A stretch of 64,000 nt of DNA from Akebia trifoliata (Eukaryota; Streptophyta; Magnoliopsida; Ranunculales; Lardizabalaceae): NCBI GenBank assembly GCA_017979445.1, contig CM030717.1, positions 18,959,288 to 19,023,287 on the forward strand, written 5' to 3'. The translations under genes and the position numbers were made by a program. Below the pieces are notes generated by a model. That model made no database searches, was not told the origin of the DNA, and worked only from the letters and a program-made list of their open reading frames with translations. Positions 44,790 to 55,560 of this stretch are shown here, in pieces; position 1 is the stretch's first letter; every line of letters begins with the position of its first letter.

Positions 44790-45640
44790 GATGTTATTTT
44801 TTTTTTTTATAAAAAAAAATAAAAAAAATAAAAAAAAAATAATAATAAATTTTTTTTAAAAAAAAAAAAAAAAAAAGGAAGAAAACGTTTTTTTTTTTTT
44901 TTTTTAATTTAATAAATAAATAATAAATAAACGTTAAAAAAATGAAAACCATTTAAAAAAAAAATTAAAAAAATTACTTTAAAAAAAATAAAAATATTAA
45001 AAAAACAACGTTTTTAAAAAATAAAAAAATTAAAAAGTGTTAAAAACAAATTTAAAAAAAAAAAGGAAAACGTTAAAAAAGAAAAAAACAAAAAAACGTG
45101 TTTAAAAAAAAATAAAAAAAAAAGCATTTAAAAAAAATTAAAGAAATGTTTAAAAAAAATAAAAAAATTAAAAAAATGTTTTTAAAAAAATTAAAAAAAT
45201 GTTTTTAAAAAAATTAAAAATTAAAAAAATGTTTTTAAAAAAATTAAAAAAATGTTTTTAAAAAAAATAGAAAAAAACATTAAAAAACATTAAAAAAATT
45301 TAAAAAAGAAAAAACTTAAAAAAAAATTAAAAATTAAAAAAAAAACGTTTTTTAAAAAATAAAAAAAATGTTTAAAAAAAATAAAAAAATTAAAAAATAA
45401 AAAACTTAAAAAAAAATTAAAAAATAAATCTTAAAAAAAAATACATTAAAAAAATTAAAAATTATTAAAAAATAAAAATACGTTTTAAAAAAAATATAAA
45501 AAAAAAGTTAAAAAAACTTTTGAAAAAAAAATGTTTTAAAAAAATTAAAAAAAAAAAACGTTTAGAAAAAAAAAACGTTTTAAAGAAAACATGTTAAAAT
45601 AATAAAAAAAAAAAAAAAAAAAAAACATAAAAAAGTGTAA
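44790..45640. repeat. A-rich low-complexity block with AAACGTTTTT islands
   Basis: About 850 bp of nearly pure A/T (long A runs separated by TT or TTTTT), with scattered CGTTT words and a locally regular unit TTAAAAAAATGTTTTTAAA. It lies where leader/gag would be in an autonomous element. Confidence 0.85.
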
Positions 45641-46394
45641 AATTTTAACCAATTAATTTAATCCAACCAACAGGTAAGTGGGTGAACTGATCCAGACTGT
45701 TCAAACTAAATCCCCTATATCAACCTGACCCAATCGGTGAAATGTATCAAACAATTTGAACCAATTAAACCAGTTTGCCCAATTGACAAATGGATCAAAC
45801 TGATTAATACCAAAATTAGTTGGACTAATTAATTTCACTTTTAAAGATCCAGATCACTTTATATAAAAAATATTCGATCTTATGATCAAATTATTTTGTC
45901 TGATCAAAGGCTCAATCCTAATCAGGGGTAGACCCATTTCTAACCTTTCTCACCTTCTTGGTCACTATAGAATTGTAGTGCATTTGGATTTAATATTTTC
46001 CACTGGACTTGGACTAATTTCAAAATTTTAATCATATGGTTAAGAGTCAAACCTTCAGAATCAATGATTAATCTTAGGTGCCCCTAAACGTTCTAAACCC
46101 TCATCTGTGTCATTTTGGATCCGTCAAAATAGTCGTCTAGTCAAAGTACCAATGTCAAGTCCAAGTAGTCCATCAACCCAGAAGGACCTTCTCGCTTTGT
46201 AGATAATTGTCCCTGAGTTTTCTTTGAGTTTCAATCTAGTTAGTTGTTTTAGTTACGTTAGTCTTTCATCAACATTCCAGTTTTAATCGAGTTTGTCAGT
46301 CTATGTTTTTCAATTCCAATAAAATAAAGAAGCTTTTGATTATCCTGTGTGCAATAATAATGTGAACATAAAATCTAACATGAGAAATGACTTA
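45641..46394. other. non-coding internal sequence of the 8.8-kb element
   Basis: Short repeats of CCAATTAAACCAGTTTG type near 45690-45800; no coding potential seen. Confidence 0.4.
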
Positions 46395-46665
46395 AAACTT
46401 ACTAATCAAATTTAATAAATATTAGAATTAAAGAGTACACTCAAGAAGTGCAAATTGGTACTACATTATCCTTAGGGGAATATGAGAAAATAATAAACTT
46501 ACTTAAGAAATTCAACAATGTTCCTACATGGACTCATGAGGATAGATTATACCAAAATAGATCAAGCCATAAAATCGAGGGTGAACTTCAAAATCAAAGA
46601 TTATCGATCAAGAATGATGTAGTTCATACCATCAGAAATGTGCCAAGACCCATATGAAGGTATCC
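46395..46665 (+). pseudogene. pol relic: protease-RT linker
   Basis: EVQIGTTLSLGEYEKIINLL followed by KKFNNVPTWTHEDRLY matches the linker just before RT (EEYEKMIxLLKEFxDVFAWTYEDMPGL). The LSIKNDVVHTIRNVP stretch corresponds to the LKIKEEVxKQ... part. It ends in TGA at 46655-46657 and no RT follows. This is the only coding remnant of the element. Confidence 0.65.
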
Positions 46666-47487
46666 ATCATGTTTTTTACTTAGAGAAAAAAATTATCATT
46701 CGCAAAAGAACATGAGATTTTCTTTGAAGTTTGGAAATGGTTGAACGAGTCAATGTCAAATACAAAGAATTCAATCACACTTAATTTCGTAGAAGAAGAC
46801 TGAAGATTACTCATTCTCAGAAGAAAATTGAAGTTACTCCTTCTCAAAAGAAGACCTTATTCGACAAAATAATCTAGCAGCATTCACCAAAGGAGGCCTT
46901 CTTTGGCCGAACTATTTTCCTGTCTTACCAAAAAAAAAAGACAACTTTTTTTAGCCCCTTGCAGCCTCTAAAAAAAATCAAATAGCATGTTTCTTTCTAA
47001 ACCACACCAACCAACCTCGGGAGGGAAGTCTAAGTATGAACTACGTTTTGACCTGATCCCAAAAGAAAAAAAGAAATATTTGGGGTACGTAGGCAGCCTG
47101 AAAAGTTACTACAGGCCCGATTACGCAAAAAAAAATAATGTATTCTCTTAAGAAAAGTGTCATCCAAAAAGAAAATCTCCTATTGAAAGGTTCAAAAGAA
47201 AAAAAAATACCAAATTAGGGGTATTAAAAAAAATTGGCAGAAAAAAAAAGAATGCCAAACTAGGGGCATTAGAAAAAAAAGTCAAAAGAATTTACAGAAA
47301 AGAATGACAAAAAAAAGAGAATATAAGACTAGGGGCATTTTAGGAAGTCGAGCCTTTTATCCTTTCTTTCTAAACCATATCCTAAGCCCACCTATTAAGT
47401 CCTCCTGAATGCTAATTGACTCGGTTAAGGTGCAGGAAATCAAGAAGTTGTCGAGTTGATTATTCAAGATCATCAAGAAAAAAAGAG
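46666..47487. other. non-coding 3' region of the 8.8-kb element
   Basis: It contains GAACTACGTTTTGACCTGAT and TACGTAGGCAGCCTG, words commonly seen downstream of pol in plant Tat-type elements (from memory), plus ACTAGGGGCATT repeats near 47215-47340. Confidence 0.45.
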
Positions 47488-47695
47488 AAGCCCGCTAAGT
47501 CGTAAACCCAAAAAGGTGACTTAGGCAAAATTTAGGGCATAACCATAAAAAAGAAAGCCTGCTAGGTTGAAAACCTGAAAATGCGACCTAGGCAAAAATC
47601 AAGGCATCATCAGAAAAAGAAAAATAAAGCCTGCTAGATTGAAAACCTGAAGAGATGATCTAGGCAAAAATTAGGGTATCATCAAATGGGAGGAA
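47488..47695 (+). repeat. three tandem units with a covarying hairpin
   Basis: Units are 67 and 72 bp apart, each ending in a CTAGGCAAAA-type word. Each holds an 8-bp stem: CTAAGTCG/TGACTTAG (47495-47502 with 47517-47524), CTAGGTTG/CGACCTAG (47562-47569 with 47584-47591) and CTAGATTG/TGATCTAG (47634-47641 with 47656-47663). Substitutions are compensatory or G-U across units. Confidence 0.8.
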
Positions 47696-48289
47696 ATATC
47701 TTATCAAGAAGAAAAATTCAAAAGGAAACTTGTGCAGAAACTAGAAAATACAGAACCATTTAAGTCACAATACTCGTTTTTCAGCCAATAGCTCACATCC
47801 GACGAAGACAATGTTGAAGTTGAAAAAATCAGAAGTCATCTTGAACATTGTAGGATCTTCAAAAGTATGTTTACTTGTTCAAGTGTTCGCTAATGGAAGA
47901 TGTAGAATCATCAACCACTTTAAAGAGAAAGATCTTCTATTCTAATATTTATCAAGATTTTTTAAATCCAGCTCAAGTATTTTTCAAAAGAAATTCAAAA
48001 GAAAATGATCAATCCCTTATTGTATATATGATAACCTTAAAAGTCTTAAATTTAAGGGAATGTCAGTTCTTCCATCTGTCATACATCAAAGTCCATATTT
48101 TTCAAGCGTAATCCATTCCATCAATCTCGTAGTCAAGTTCCAGTTAAATCCAACCTTGAAACTATGGGCATTTTTTGAAAGTCATTTAATTCTAAAGTTT
48201 TGTTCTTAATCATATGATAAAAAGAAAAATCTTATTTAAAAGTCCAATGACAATTATGAATCCAAATGCATGATAAGCCAATAAAGGCC

Positions 48290-49130
48290 CGATCTTTCAA
48301 ACTTTGAGCTCCATTAATAGGATTGTTTAAGTTCCTATAAATCTAAGCTCGAGAAATGTGGCTTAGTAAGTTCAAATCCGAGAAACAAGACTCCAACTTT
48401 TTGAATCATAGAATAAATAGGTTTTTTGAAGTGCCTACAAACCTAAGTTCAAGTCTGAGAAACGAGACTCTAACATTTTGAATCATAGAATGAATAGGCT
48501 TTTTGAAGTGCCTACAAACCTAAGTTCAAGTCCGAGAAACGAGACTCCAACTTTTTGAATCATACAATGAGTGGGTTTTTTGAAGTGCCTATAAACCTAA
48601 GTTCAAGTCCGAGAAATGAGACTCCAACTTTTTGAATCATAAAATGAATAGGCTTTTTGAAGTACCTATAAACTTAAGTTCGAGTCCAAGAAACGAGACT
48701 CTAACTTTTTGAATCATAGAATGAATAGGCTTTTTGAAGTGCATATGACCCTAAGTGTGAGTCCGAGAAAGGAGACTCCAACTTTTGGAATCATAGAATG
48801 AGTTGATTTTTTGAAGTACCTACAAACCTAGGTTCGAGTCCGAGAAGCGAGACTCCAACTTTTTAAATCGTAGAATAAATAGGTTTTTTGAAAGGCCTAT
48901 AAACCTTAGTTCAAGTCCGAAAAACGAGACTCCAATTTTAATAGGATTATTTAAGTTCCTGTAAACCTTAGCCAGAGTCTGAGAAACGAGACTCCAGCTT
49001 TGTTTGAATCATATTGAATTAACAGGATTGTTTAAGTTCTTTAGCCCGAGAAGCATGGCTACAATAGGCTCGAGTCTGATAAACGAGACTCAAACTTTTT
49101 CAAACTCTAAAAAAGAATTTCAAATAGGAT
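48290..49130 (+). repeat. 77-bp tandem array upstream of the 3' LTR
   Basis: The GAAGT landmark recurs at 48428, 48505, 48582, 48659, 48736, 48813 and (as GAAAGG) 48890, exactly 77 bp apart. Decayed units lie on either side. The unit carries TCCGAGAAACGAGACTCCAA and TTGAATCATAGAATGAATAG. Confidence 0.9.
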
Positions 49131-49540
49131 TTAACGAAGTTCCTACAATGTTATGATTCCAATTACCTCATTGTTCAACCTTGCCATGATTGCTTTCGTT
49201 GCATAAGCACATTTCAATTTTGAATCATTATTGTCAATGAGAGAAGATCTCTAGAACCTGACACATTTTTACTCAGTAAGCATCACACCATTGCACACAC
49301 GAGGATTTTTACATTAGTTAGGGAGAATTTTCTAAAATTCAAGGATCTGACGCCGTCAGTGAGAGCTCGAGCTCAAGGACCTGACAATTTTTAGTTCGGG
49401 GACAGTTTTACCCTCAAGAATCCGAACGCCACGATGAATTGCTAAATCAGGCTGCAAAATGAACTGTCACTAGCTTTGGCATTCATATATCGCACTATCT
49501 ATCAAAATAGATTTACTATCTCGTTTGCTTTAACCCTCTG
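49131..49540. other. 3' untranslated part of the 8.8-kb element
   Basis: Non-coding sequence between the 77-bp array and the polypurine tract. Confidence 0.4.
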
Positions 49541-49555
49541 CCAAAGAGGGGCATC
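49541..49555 (+). other. polypurine tract of the 8.8-kb element
   Basis: CAAAGAGGGGCATC lies directly before the 3' LTR start TGTAGACATC. Confidence 0.75.
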
Positions 49556-51347
49556 TGTAGACATCTCATATTTGCACTCGCCTGATTAATCAACTCGTCA
49601 ACCCGATTGCAACGGTTCCCAATGATGGATTTTTATTACACTACTTTATTTTGTTACCATATATGTTTCAGAAATTTGGATGAGGTATCTCAAAATGACA
49701 AAACTGTAGTAACCGCGCTGCGATAGGAAAATATAACCCCAAAAGCTTAGAAATCATCATTTTTCAGATAAAAAGAAGCTTCACGATAAAAATCACTAAA
49801 AAATGATCAAATTACCAAAATACCCTTAACCTTAAAATATCCCTAGAGCCTACGTTACGCTTAAGAAAACCTATTCAAACACATAAAATAACAAATTGAA
49901 ACCAAATAAATCATTTCGTCAATTTTCAAAGAATTTGACAAAATTACAAAAATACCCCTCATAAAGTTCACGACCATTGCACACAAAAAATTTCATAAAT
50001 GACACAAACCAATATTTCCATTGAATTCCTTACGAAAAATCGATTCTAAAACATCCTAAAACATCAAAAATTGTCTTGAAACACAAAAAGTCCTTTTCGA
50101 GGGTAAAACGATAATTTTACAATTTTTTATAATTAAAATTTTTGAAATCAATAAATAAAATATTAAATAATTAAAGTGAAACATTAATAAAATTAATTTA
50201 AAATTTTGAACCAAAAAAATCGATCAATCAGGCTCTTAGGCAAAATTGTTGATGGTTGCCAAGATATTTATTCAAGGACCCCTCTATTTGGGGGTCCAAA
50301 GAATTAAAGATATAATAGAGGGGGTTCTCCAAAAAATTAAAGTCAATCAAGTAAGACTAGAGTCAAGATATTAAAATCAATCAAGTAAGACTAAAGTCAA
50401 AATTAAAGTCAATCAAGTAAGACTAAAGTCAAAATTAAAGTCAATCAAGTAAGACTAAAGTCAAGATATTAAAGTTAATCAAGTAAGACTAAAGTCAAAA
50501 TCTTAAAGTCAATCAAATAAGACCAAAAGTCAAAACCCTAATAGAGTTCTAATTAAATAATAATTCTATTTAACAATCCTAATTAAATAATAACTCTATT
50601 TAATATAATTCTAACTAAAATATAACTCTACCTAAAACAATTCTAATTAAAATATAACTCTAACTAAAAGAATTATAATTAAATATTAATTCTATCTAAA
50701 CAAACACTTAAAGAATCTATAAATAGAGGTCCTCACAACCTATTTTCGTATCCAAGAAAAAATCCTAAGAGAAGTAGGTAAAAAAGCTTCCCCAGCTTCT
50801 CAAAAATCCTAATTTTGAAGCCCTGACTCTTTACCTAACACCCATACCTAAATTTTAACTTGAAAAACACCTAGAAGCTCTTCAAAAACACTCAGAAATC
50901 CATAAATAAATTTGAAGAATCTAGATCTAGGAAAGAGATACCTTTCCTTGGAGATCAGAAATCAGACTAGAGACAGAATGAAGCAAGGAATACTGTACAG
51001 GGAGTTACTCTATCAGATCTGAGGCAACAAGACCGTTTTCTTCAGAAAGGTATACAAATTTCTTATTTTTTTTTATTATTACTTAGGTTTTTTAACAATG
51101 TAGTTTATTTGGAAATTAGTAGAGACTGGCGTTTGTCAGACAGGGTTGGAAAGTGAAAAAGTTGGTGCCTAACACCTTCCAACCCCGTAATTTGATCCCT
51201 GAACTAAGTTATTTCTTAAATAGATTAGTTGTTTTTATCTGTTTAGAGTCCGTATTCGGTTCTTAGACCGTAATAACTAGGTGGCGACTCCCAAACCTCA
51301 AAGGTCAAAAGCTGATCCGCGCACCCTGCGAATCGATGACGTTTTCA
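49556..51347 (+). repeat. 3' LTR of the 8.8-kb element
   Basis: It aligns along its full length with 42528-44189. It has extra AAAGTCAATCAAGTAAGACT units (50325-50535), a TATA box at 50718-50726 and U5 blocks at 51164-51176 and 51282-51291. It ends GACGTTTTCA. Confidence 0.9.
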
Positions 51348-51352
51348 GGTAT

Positions 51353-51405
51353 ATGAGCCTGCACTTGTTTAACGACTTAAAAATGAGCATGTTCATCATG
51401 ACTGT
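51353..51405 (-). pseudogene. pol fragment: 53-bp piece of the older host RT
   Basis: Minus-strand reading MLIFKSLNKCRLIY corresponds to the ALNRFVSRATDKCLPFF segment just before the KTLKK block of plant Ty3 RTs. It continues at 42527 after the 8.8-kb insertion (LPLKKNTKF). It is framed by the two target duplications ACTGT (51401-51405) and GGTAT (51348-51352). Confidence 0.65.
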
Positions 51406-54383
51406 TGTGGCACCCCCGAAATATTAGCACAAAATCCCATGTCAAATCTTGAGGTACTAGGTGGCGCCTAGAAATTTTGGAATGATTTCCTTTGTTTATG
51501 TTAGCATTCCAAGACACTTAAATGCCTGATAAACTATACACATGATATCCTGTATATATATACAAAAATAAAATAATAATAAAAGCCTATATACATTTAA
51601 CAACGTATGGTAGATCAGAGTGTGAAGAAGTAGATAATATATAGAAATCTATTGAAACTTCTTACTCTAATAAAAGTCCTAACACTTAATCCAAATCTAT
51701 AATACCACCTGGGCGAATTATCGCTGCTAGGGGGTATAGCCCCAGAACTCATCAAGTAACAAGTTCTAGTCATCTATTTGACCAACTTGGTGATCCTCAC
51801 TTGGTAATGCTACTCTTCATTTTCCTCATCAAGTACAGAACCTGAAATAAAAAAAATGAGAAGAAAATGGTGAGTAACGATGGTTACCAAATAGGAAAGC
51901 AAACAATTTATACCAATAACCTTCTCCTAACATGAACAAGTAAGCATTCTGAATTATTTTAATACATGCAAATTTTTACTAAATGAATTACGATTAATTA
52001 GTACATATAGTCAGAGATGAACAACTAAACAGTTAAAAATTCACATTACATCAATCAACAGTTCTTACTATAATATTTTTCTTACACAAATCTAATTGAT
52101 AAAATTGAAACAATAAACATGTTTTTCATTTTATAATCTAAAATAAGACAACAGATACATAATACACAATGGTTGAGGAGTGGAATTAGAGAGTTGGGAT
52201 TCTACGACTAGATCGCTCTAAGTCGGGACATGATGTTCCAATAATAAAGTATTAGTTCTTAATTTTATGGCTAGTCGATGTATTACCACACTTGCGAGAC
52301 CATTTATCTAGTTCAGATTGGCCATTTGATATGATCGTAAGTAATGAATCTCTTTTCGATGTGTCAGAACATTTGACTACTATAGAATATTAGTGATCAC
52401 TAACTAATTATCATCGTCTATGCTTAGTAGGCGTGCATGTGATTCTTACTATACAATCCCATTCATGTACGACCATCTTTACATTACAAGTTCATTAGTA
52501 AAGATAAAAAGGAATAAACCCAGATTCTAGTTGTGATTCTACTCTCATATGTGTCTCATACCACATATGAGTTTGGTTGTCTTTACCGTACATCCCAAGA
52601 TAGTATATCACTTCGGATGATGTGACAGACTATCCCTTCAAGCATTTACAAGTTCTTTAACAGTTCATAAAATAGTTATTTATACATATATCATTTTTCT
52701 TTAAAAATAAATAAGAAATTAATATTACAAAGTTGAGAATGGATATCTAGTTTTTTACCATGTAATTGTGGCCACCTAGTCTAAATTAAATAATAGTACA
52801 CAGCACATAATCGTAAATAAATATGAAAGTTACCTCGTGATAACAGAAAGTAGACTAACCCTAAATATCTATTCATCAACCCACATATATCATCAAAATG
52901 CAAAATGCAGACATCACCCCTCGGGTGTGATTATGATATTTTACCATTTCATCCCCTTTTCCTTTTTTTTCTGTACTTTTTAATTTTTTGAATATATTAT
53001 TAAGTTTTCGATATTCATTCACTCAATATGATTTCATTGCATATTAATCATTTTTCAAATTTTCAAATTTATTTTTATTATATAAATTAAAAAATTACAA
53101 AAATTTGATTAAAATAGGGTCTCAACAATGTACATGACCAAACTAGCAAAAATAATCTGATAAAATATCTTACCCATGTATAATTTATTATAAAAAAATT
53201 AAACACATTAAATATGAAGGTTTTGGCGTGAATTTGAAATAACAAAAATAATTCTATATTTTTGAAACACATCACAAATTTTCGTTAAAAATCCTAAATG
53301 TAGTTTTCACAATCTACGGTTACCAATAGAAATCATAAGCCCCTACCAATCTCTATGCAATAAAATTAAAAATGTGCACAGTAATCGAGGTGATCAACAT
53401 GAAAATCGAGATAGATCTAATACGGAGATGATTGATTTTTGAATCGGGCATGGTGGTTTCGAAGATTTTGATGACGTCGTCCTTTTTCTTTTCTACAGCG
53501 AAGGACGATTTGAGCTTGAAGTAGATGAAATCTGAGGTTGAAGGGTCAAAACCCTCGGGTATCCTACGACTGATTTTTGATAAAATACGGAGAAAATAAG
53601 AGAAGATTAAAAAGAAACGAGTGGGATTTATAGAGTTCAATGCTACAGGCATTTTTTCCTTCTTCGTCGAGTATCGACGGAGACCCATTTGCGACGTAGA
53701 TCGAAAATAAAGTTAGTAGAAATCAATGTTTTAAAATTTTTTTGAATGGTTGATATTGGTATGCTTGGAAAGATAATGAATAGTAAAAAAAATTAAAATT
53801 CTTTATATAGCTTGTAGGATGAAATCAATATTTTAGATGTTGATTTGTTTGATGATAACTCGACTGTCTGAACTTTGAAACTGACGAATGAATACTCTAT
53901 TTTCTATATATTTTCATTGCAGATCTAATGGAGTAATCAGATTTTACAAATTCTCTCTTTCAAAGATTCATTTTTTTAGCTTGGTTTGCCCTGAAAATCG
54001 AAATTATTTATTTATTTTATGATAATTCGACTTTTCGGACTTCGAAAATGATAAGTAATACTTCATTTTCTATAATATTTTGTTTTAAACCTAATAGTGC
54101 GATTGAATTTTAAAAAATTTTCTCTAGCAAAAATTCATTTTTTAGTTTGATCCAACTTAAAAATCGAGGAATTTACAATTTTTTCGTTCAGACTTGTATT
54201 TGAGCATGTTTATAGCTCAAAGTATATCTCTCAACCATTTTGAATCCAGTGATGAGGTCAAATTTCATTAAAAATGATCAAAAAAATCTTAAAATTTTAT
54301 CCTAAGTCCCATTTTCAGAATTTTCTCCAAATTCCACTATTTGTTTTTTCTCAAAATATGAATAAAAAAGTTGAGGTATTACA
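51406..54383 (+). mobile_element. 3.0-kb solo LTR, copy 2 of the TGTRGCRCCCC family
   Basis: It starts TGTGGCACCCCC and ends GAGGTATTACA, with perfect ACTGT target duplications (51401-51405 and 54384-54388). It aligns with 20538-24028 over most of its length (ACTAGGTGGCGCC, TTTATGTTAGCATTCC, GAGTAACGATGGTTACC, CATCACCCCTCGGGTGTGAT). The GTCGGTNGGACCGAC cluster is not seen here. There is no internal region or partner LTR. Open frames at 53087-53688 are not conserved as proteins. Confidence 0.8.
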
Positions 54384-54388
54384 ACTGT

Positions 54389-55560
54389 CCTCTAACTAGT
54401 TTTGGAGTTGCCTTTTTGTCTTTTGGAATCTCTACAAGAGATTTGATCTGATTTGAGTTTGCTTATATTCCTCTTTTAGTGATCAAGTAACCCAAAATTT
54501 TCCCGAGGTAACAGTATAAGTATACTTTTCTGGATTGAGCTTCATCTCGATCTTCTTAATTAGAGAGAAGAATTCTTTGAGATTAGCCACGTGATGTTCT
54601 TTCCTTTTGCTCTTCACGAAGAGCCCATCTATATAGGCTTGTACTATCATTCCTAATAGATTTTCAAAAATACATGTTACTCGCTTTTAGTAAATTGTGC
54701 ATGCATTCTTCAACCAAAATGGCATAACCTTGTAGTAGTACAACACTTAATTATTAATTAATGTTATCTTCTTCTAGTCTTTTAGGCTGAGATAAATTTG
54801 ATTATACCTCAAGTACCCATCCACAAAGAAAAACCTCTTTTGACTACCTGGGTTGTCTACTACTTGATCCAATCGGGGCATGAGAAAACTTTTGTTTAGT
54901 CATGCCTTATTCAAATTGGTGAAGTTGATGTCGCTTTAACTTTACTATTGTTTTCGGGATTGTTACAATGTTTGTAACCTAGTCCGAGTACTACATTTTA
55001 GGAATGAAACCCACTCATATGAGTTTTCTAATCTCCTCATTTACAACATCATATTTGCAAACCAAACCTGAATTTTTCTTTTTGATCCAGCTCGAACCCG
55101 GTTCTTACTTATCTTCATTCTTTTATCTCGACGAACTAAACCTCGTTAAAACTTAGGAGACCACTTCCCTTAGTTAATCTTTTATAATTGTCATTACCTA
55201 GTTGTCATTAGACCCACTCGACTTCTCTTGCACATATTATGCAAACCTATGTTGCTAATTGATCTCCTTTGAGATCTCATATTCATGTATGTAAGGGGAA
55301 TCTCAATACTTGATAATAAGTACAAGGTACAACTCACTTCTTATGAGTCCATCACCTACCAAAGATATTATTATACAGTGGGCAACTTCTAGTATAGTGA
55401 ATCTAGTTAGTAGAGTCACTGGTCATATAGTCATGAGCAAGAAAATCTTTTCCCATGAATGATTCGTTGACCTATCGAATCCAACTAATGGATCTTGATG
55501 TTGTCGTTGTCATCTTATTAGAAATTAATATTTATACTCTCCTTAGCTTTTGGACTACTA
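54389..55560 (-). pseudogene. pol fragment: protease end and RT of the older host element
   Basis: On the minus strand a decayed protease end (WTHKK, VVPCTYYQVLRFP, DLKGDQLAT; about 55340-55240) is followed by RT blocks. These are EEIRKLIWVGFIPKM, FFFVDGYLRYNQIYL, YYKVMPFWLKNACTIY, the catalytic motif as AYIDGLFVKSKRKEHH (the second Asp is replaced by Gly) and LNPEKYTYTVTSGKILGYL. Many stops. The gene is then broken by three insertions. Confidence 0.7.

Larger units (their letters stand above)
42528..51347 (+). mobile_element. 8.8-kb non-autonomous Tat-type LTR retrotransposon
   Basis: LTRs are 42528-44189 (1662 bp) and 49556-51347 (1792 bp). Ends are TG...TTTCA and target duplications are perfect GGTAT at 42523-42527 and 51348-51352. 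PBS and polypurine tract are in place. The internal region has only a short relic of the protease-RT linker; gag, RT, RNase H and integrase are absent. It would depend on proteins of a related Tat element. LTR copies look very similar by eye, so it is younger than its host. Confidence 0.9.

Noticed and set aside
53087..53688. Minus-strand ORFs inside the 3.0-kb solo LTR
   Set aside because: Not kept in the 20.5-24.0 kb copy; AT-rich chance frames.
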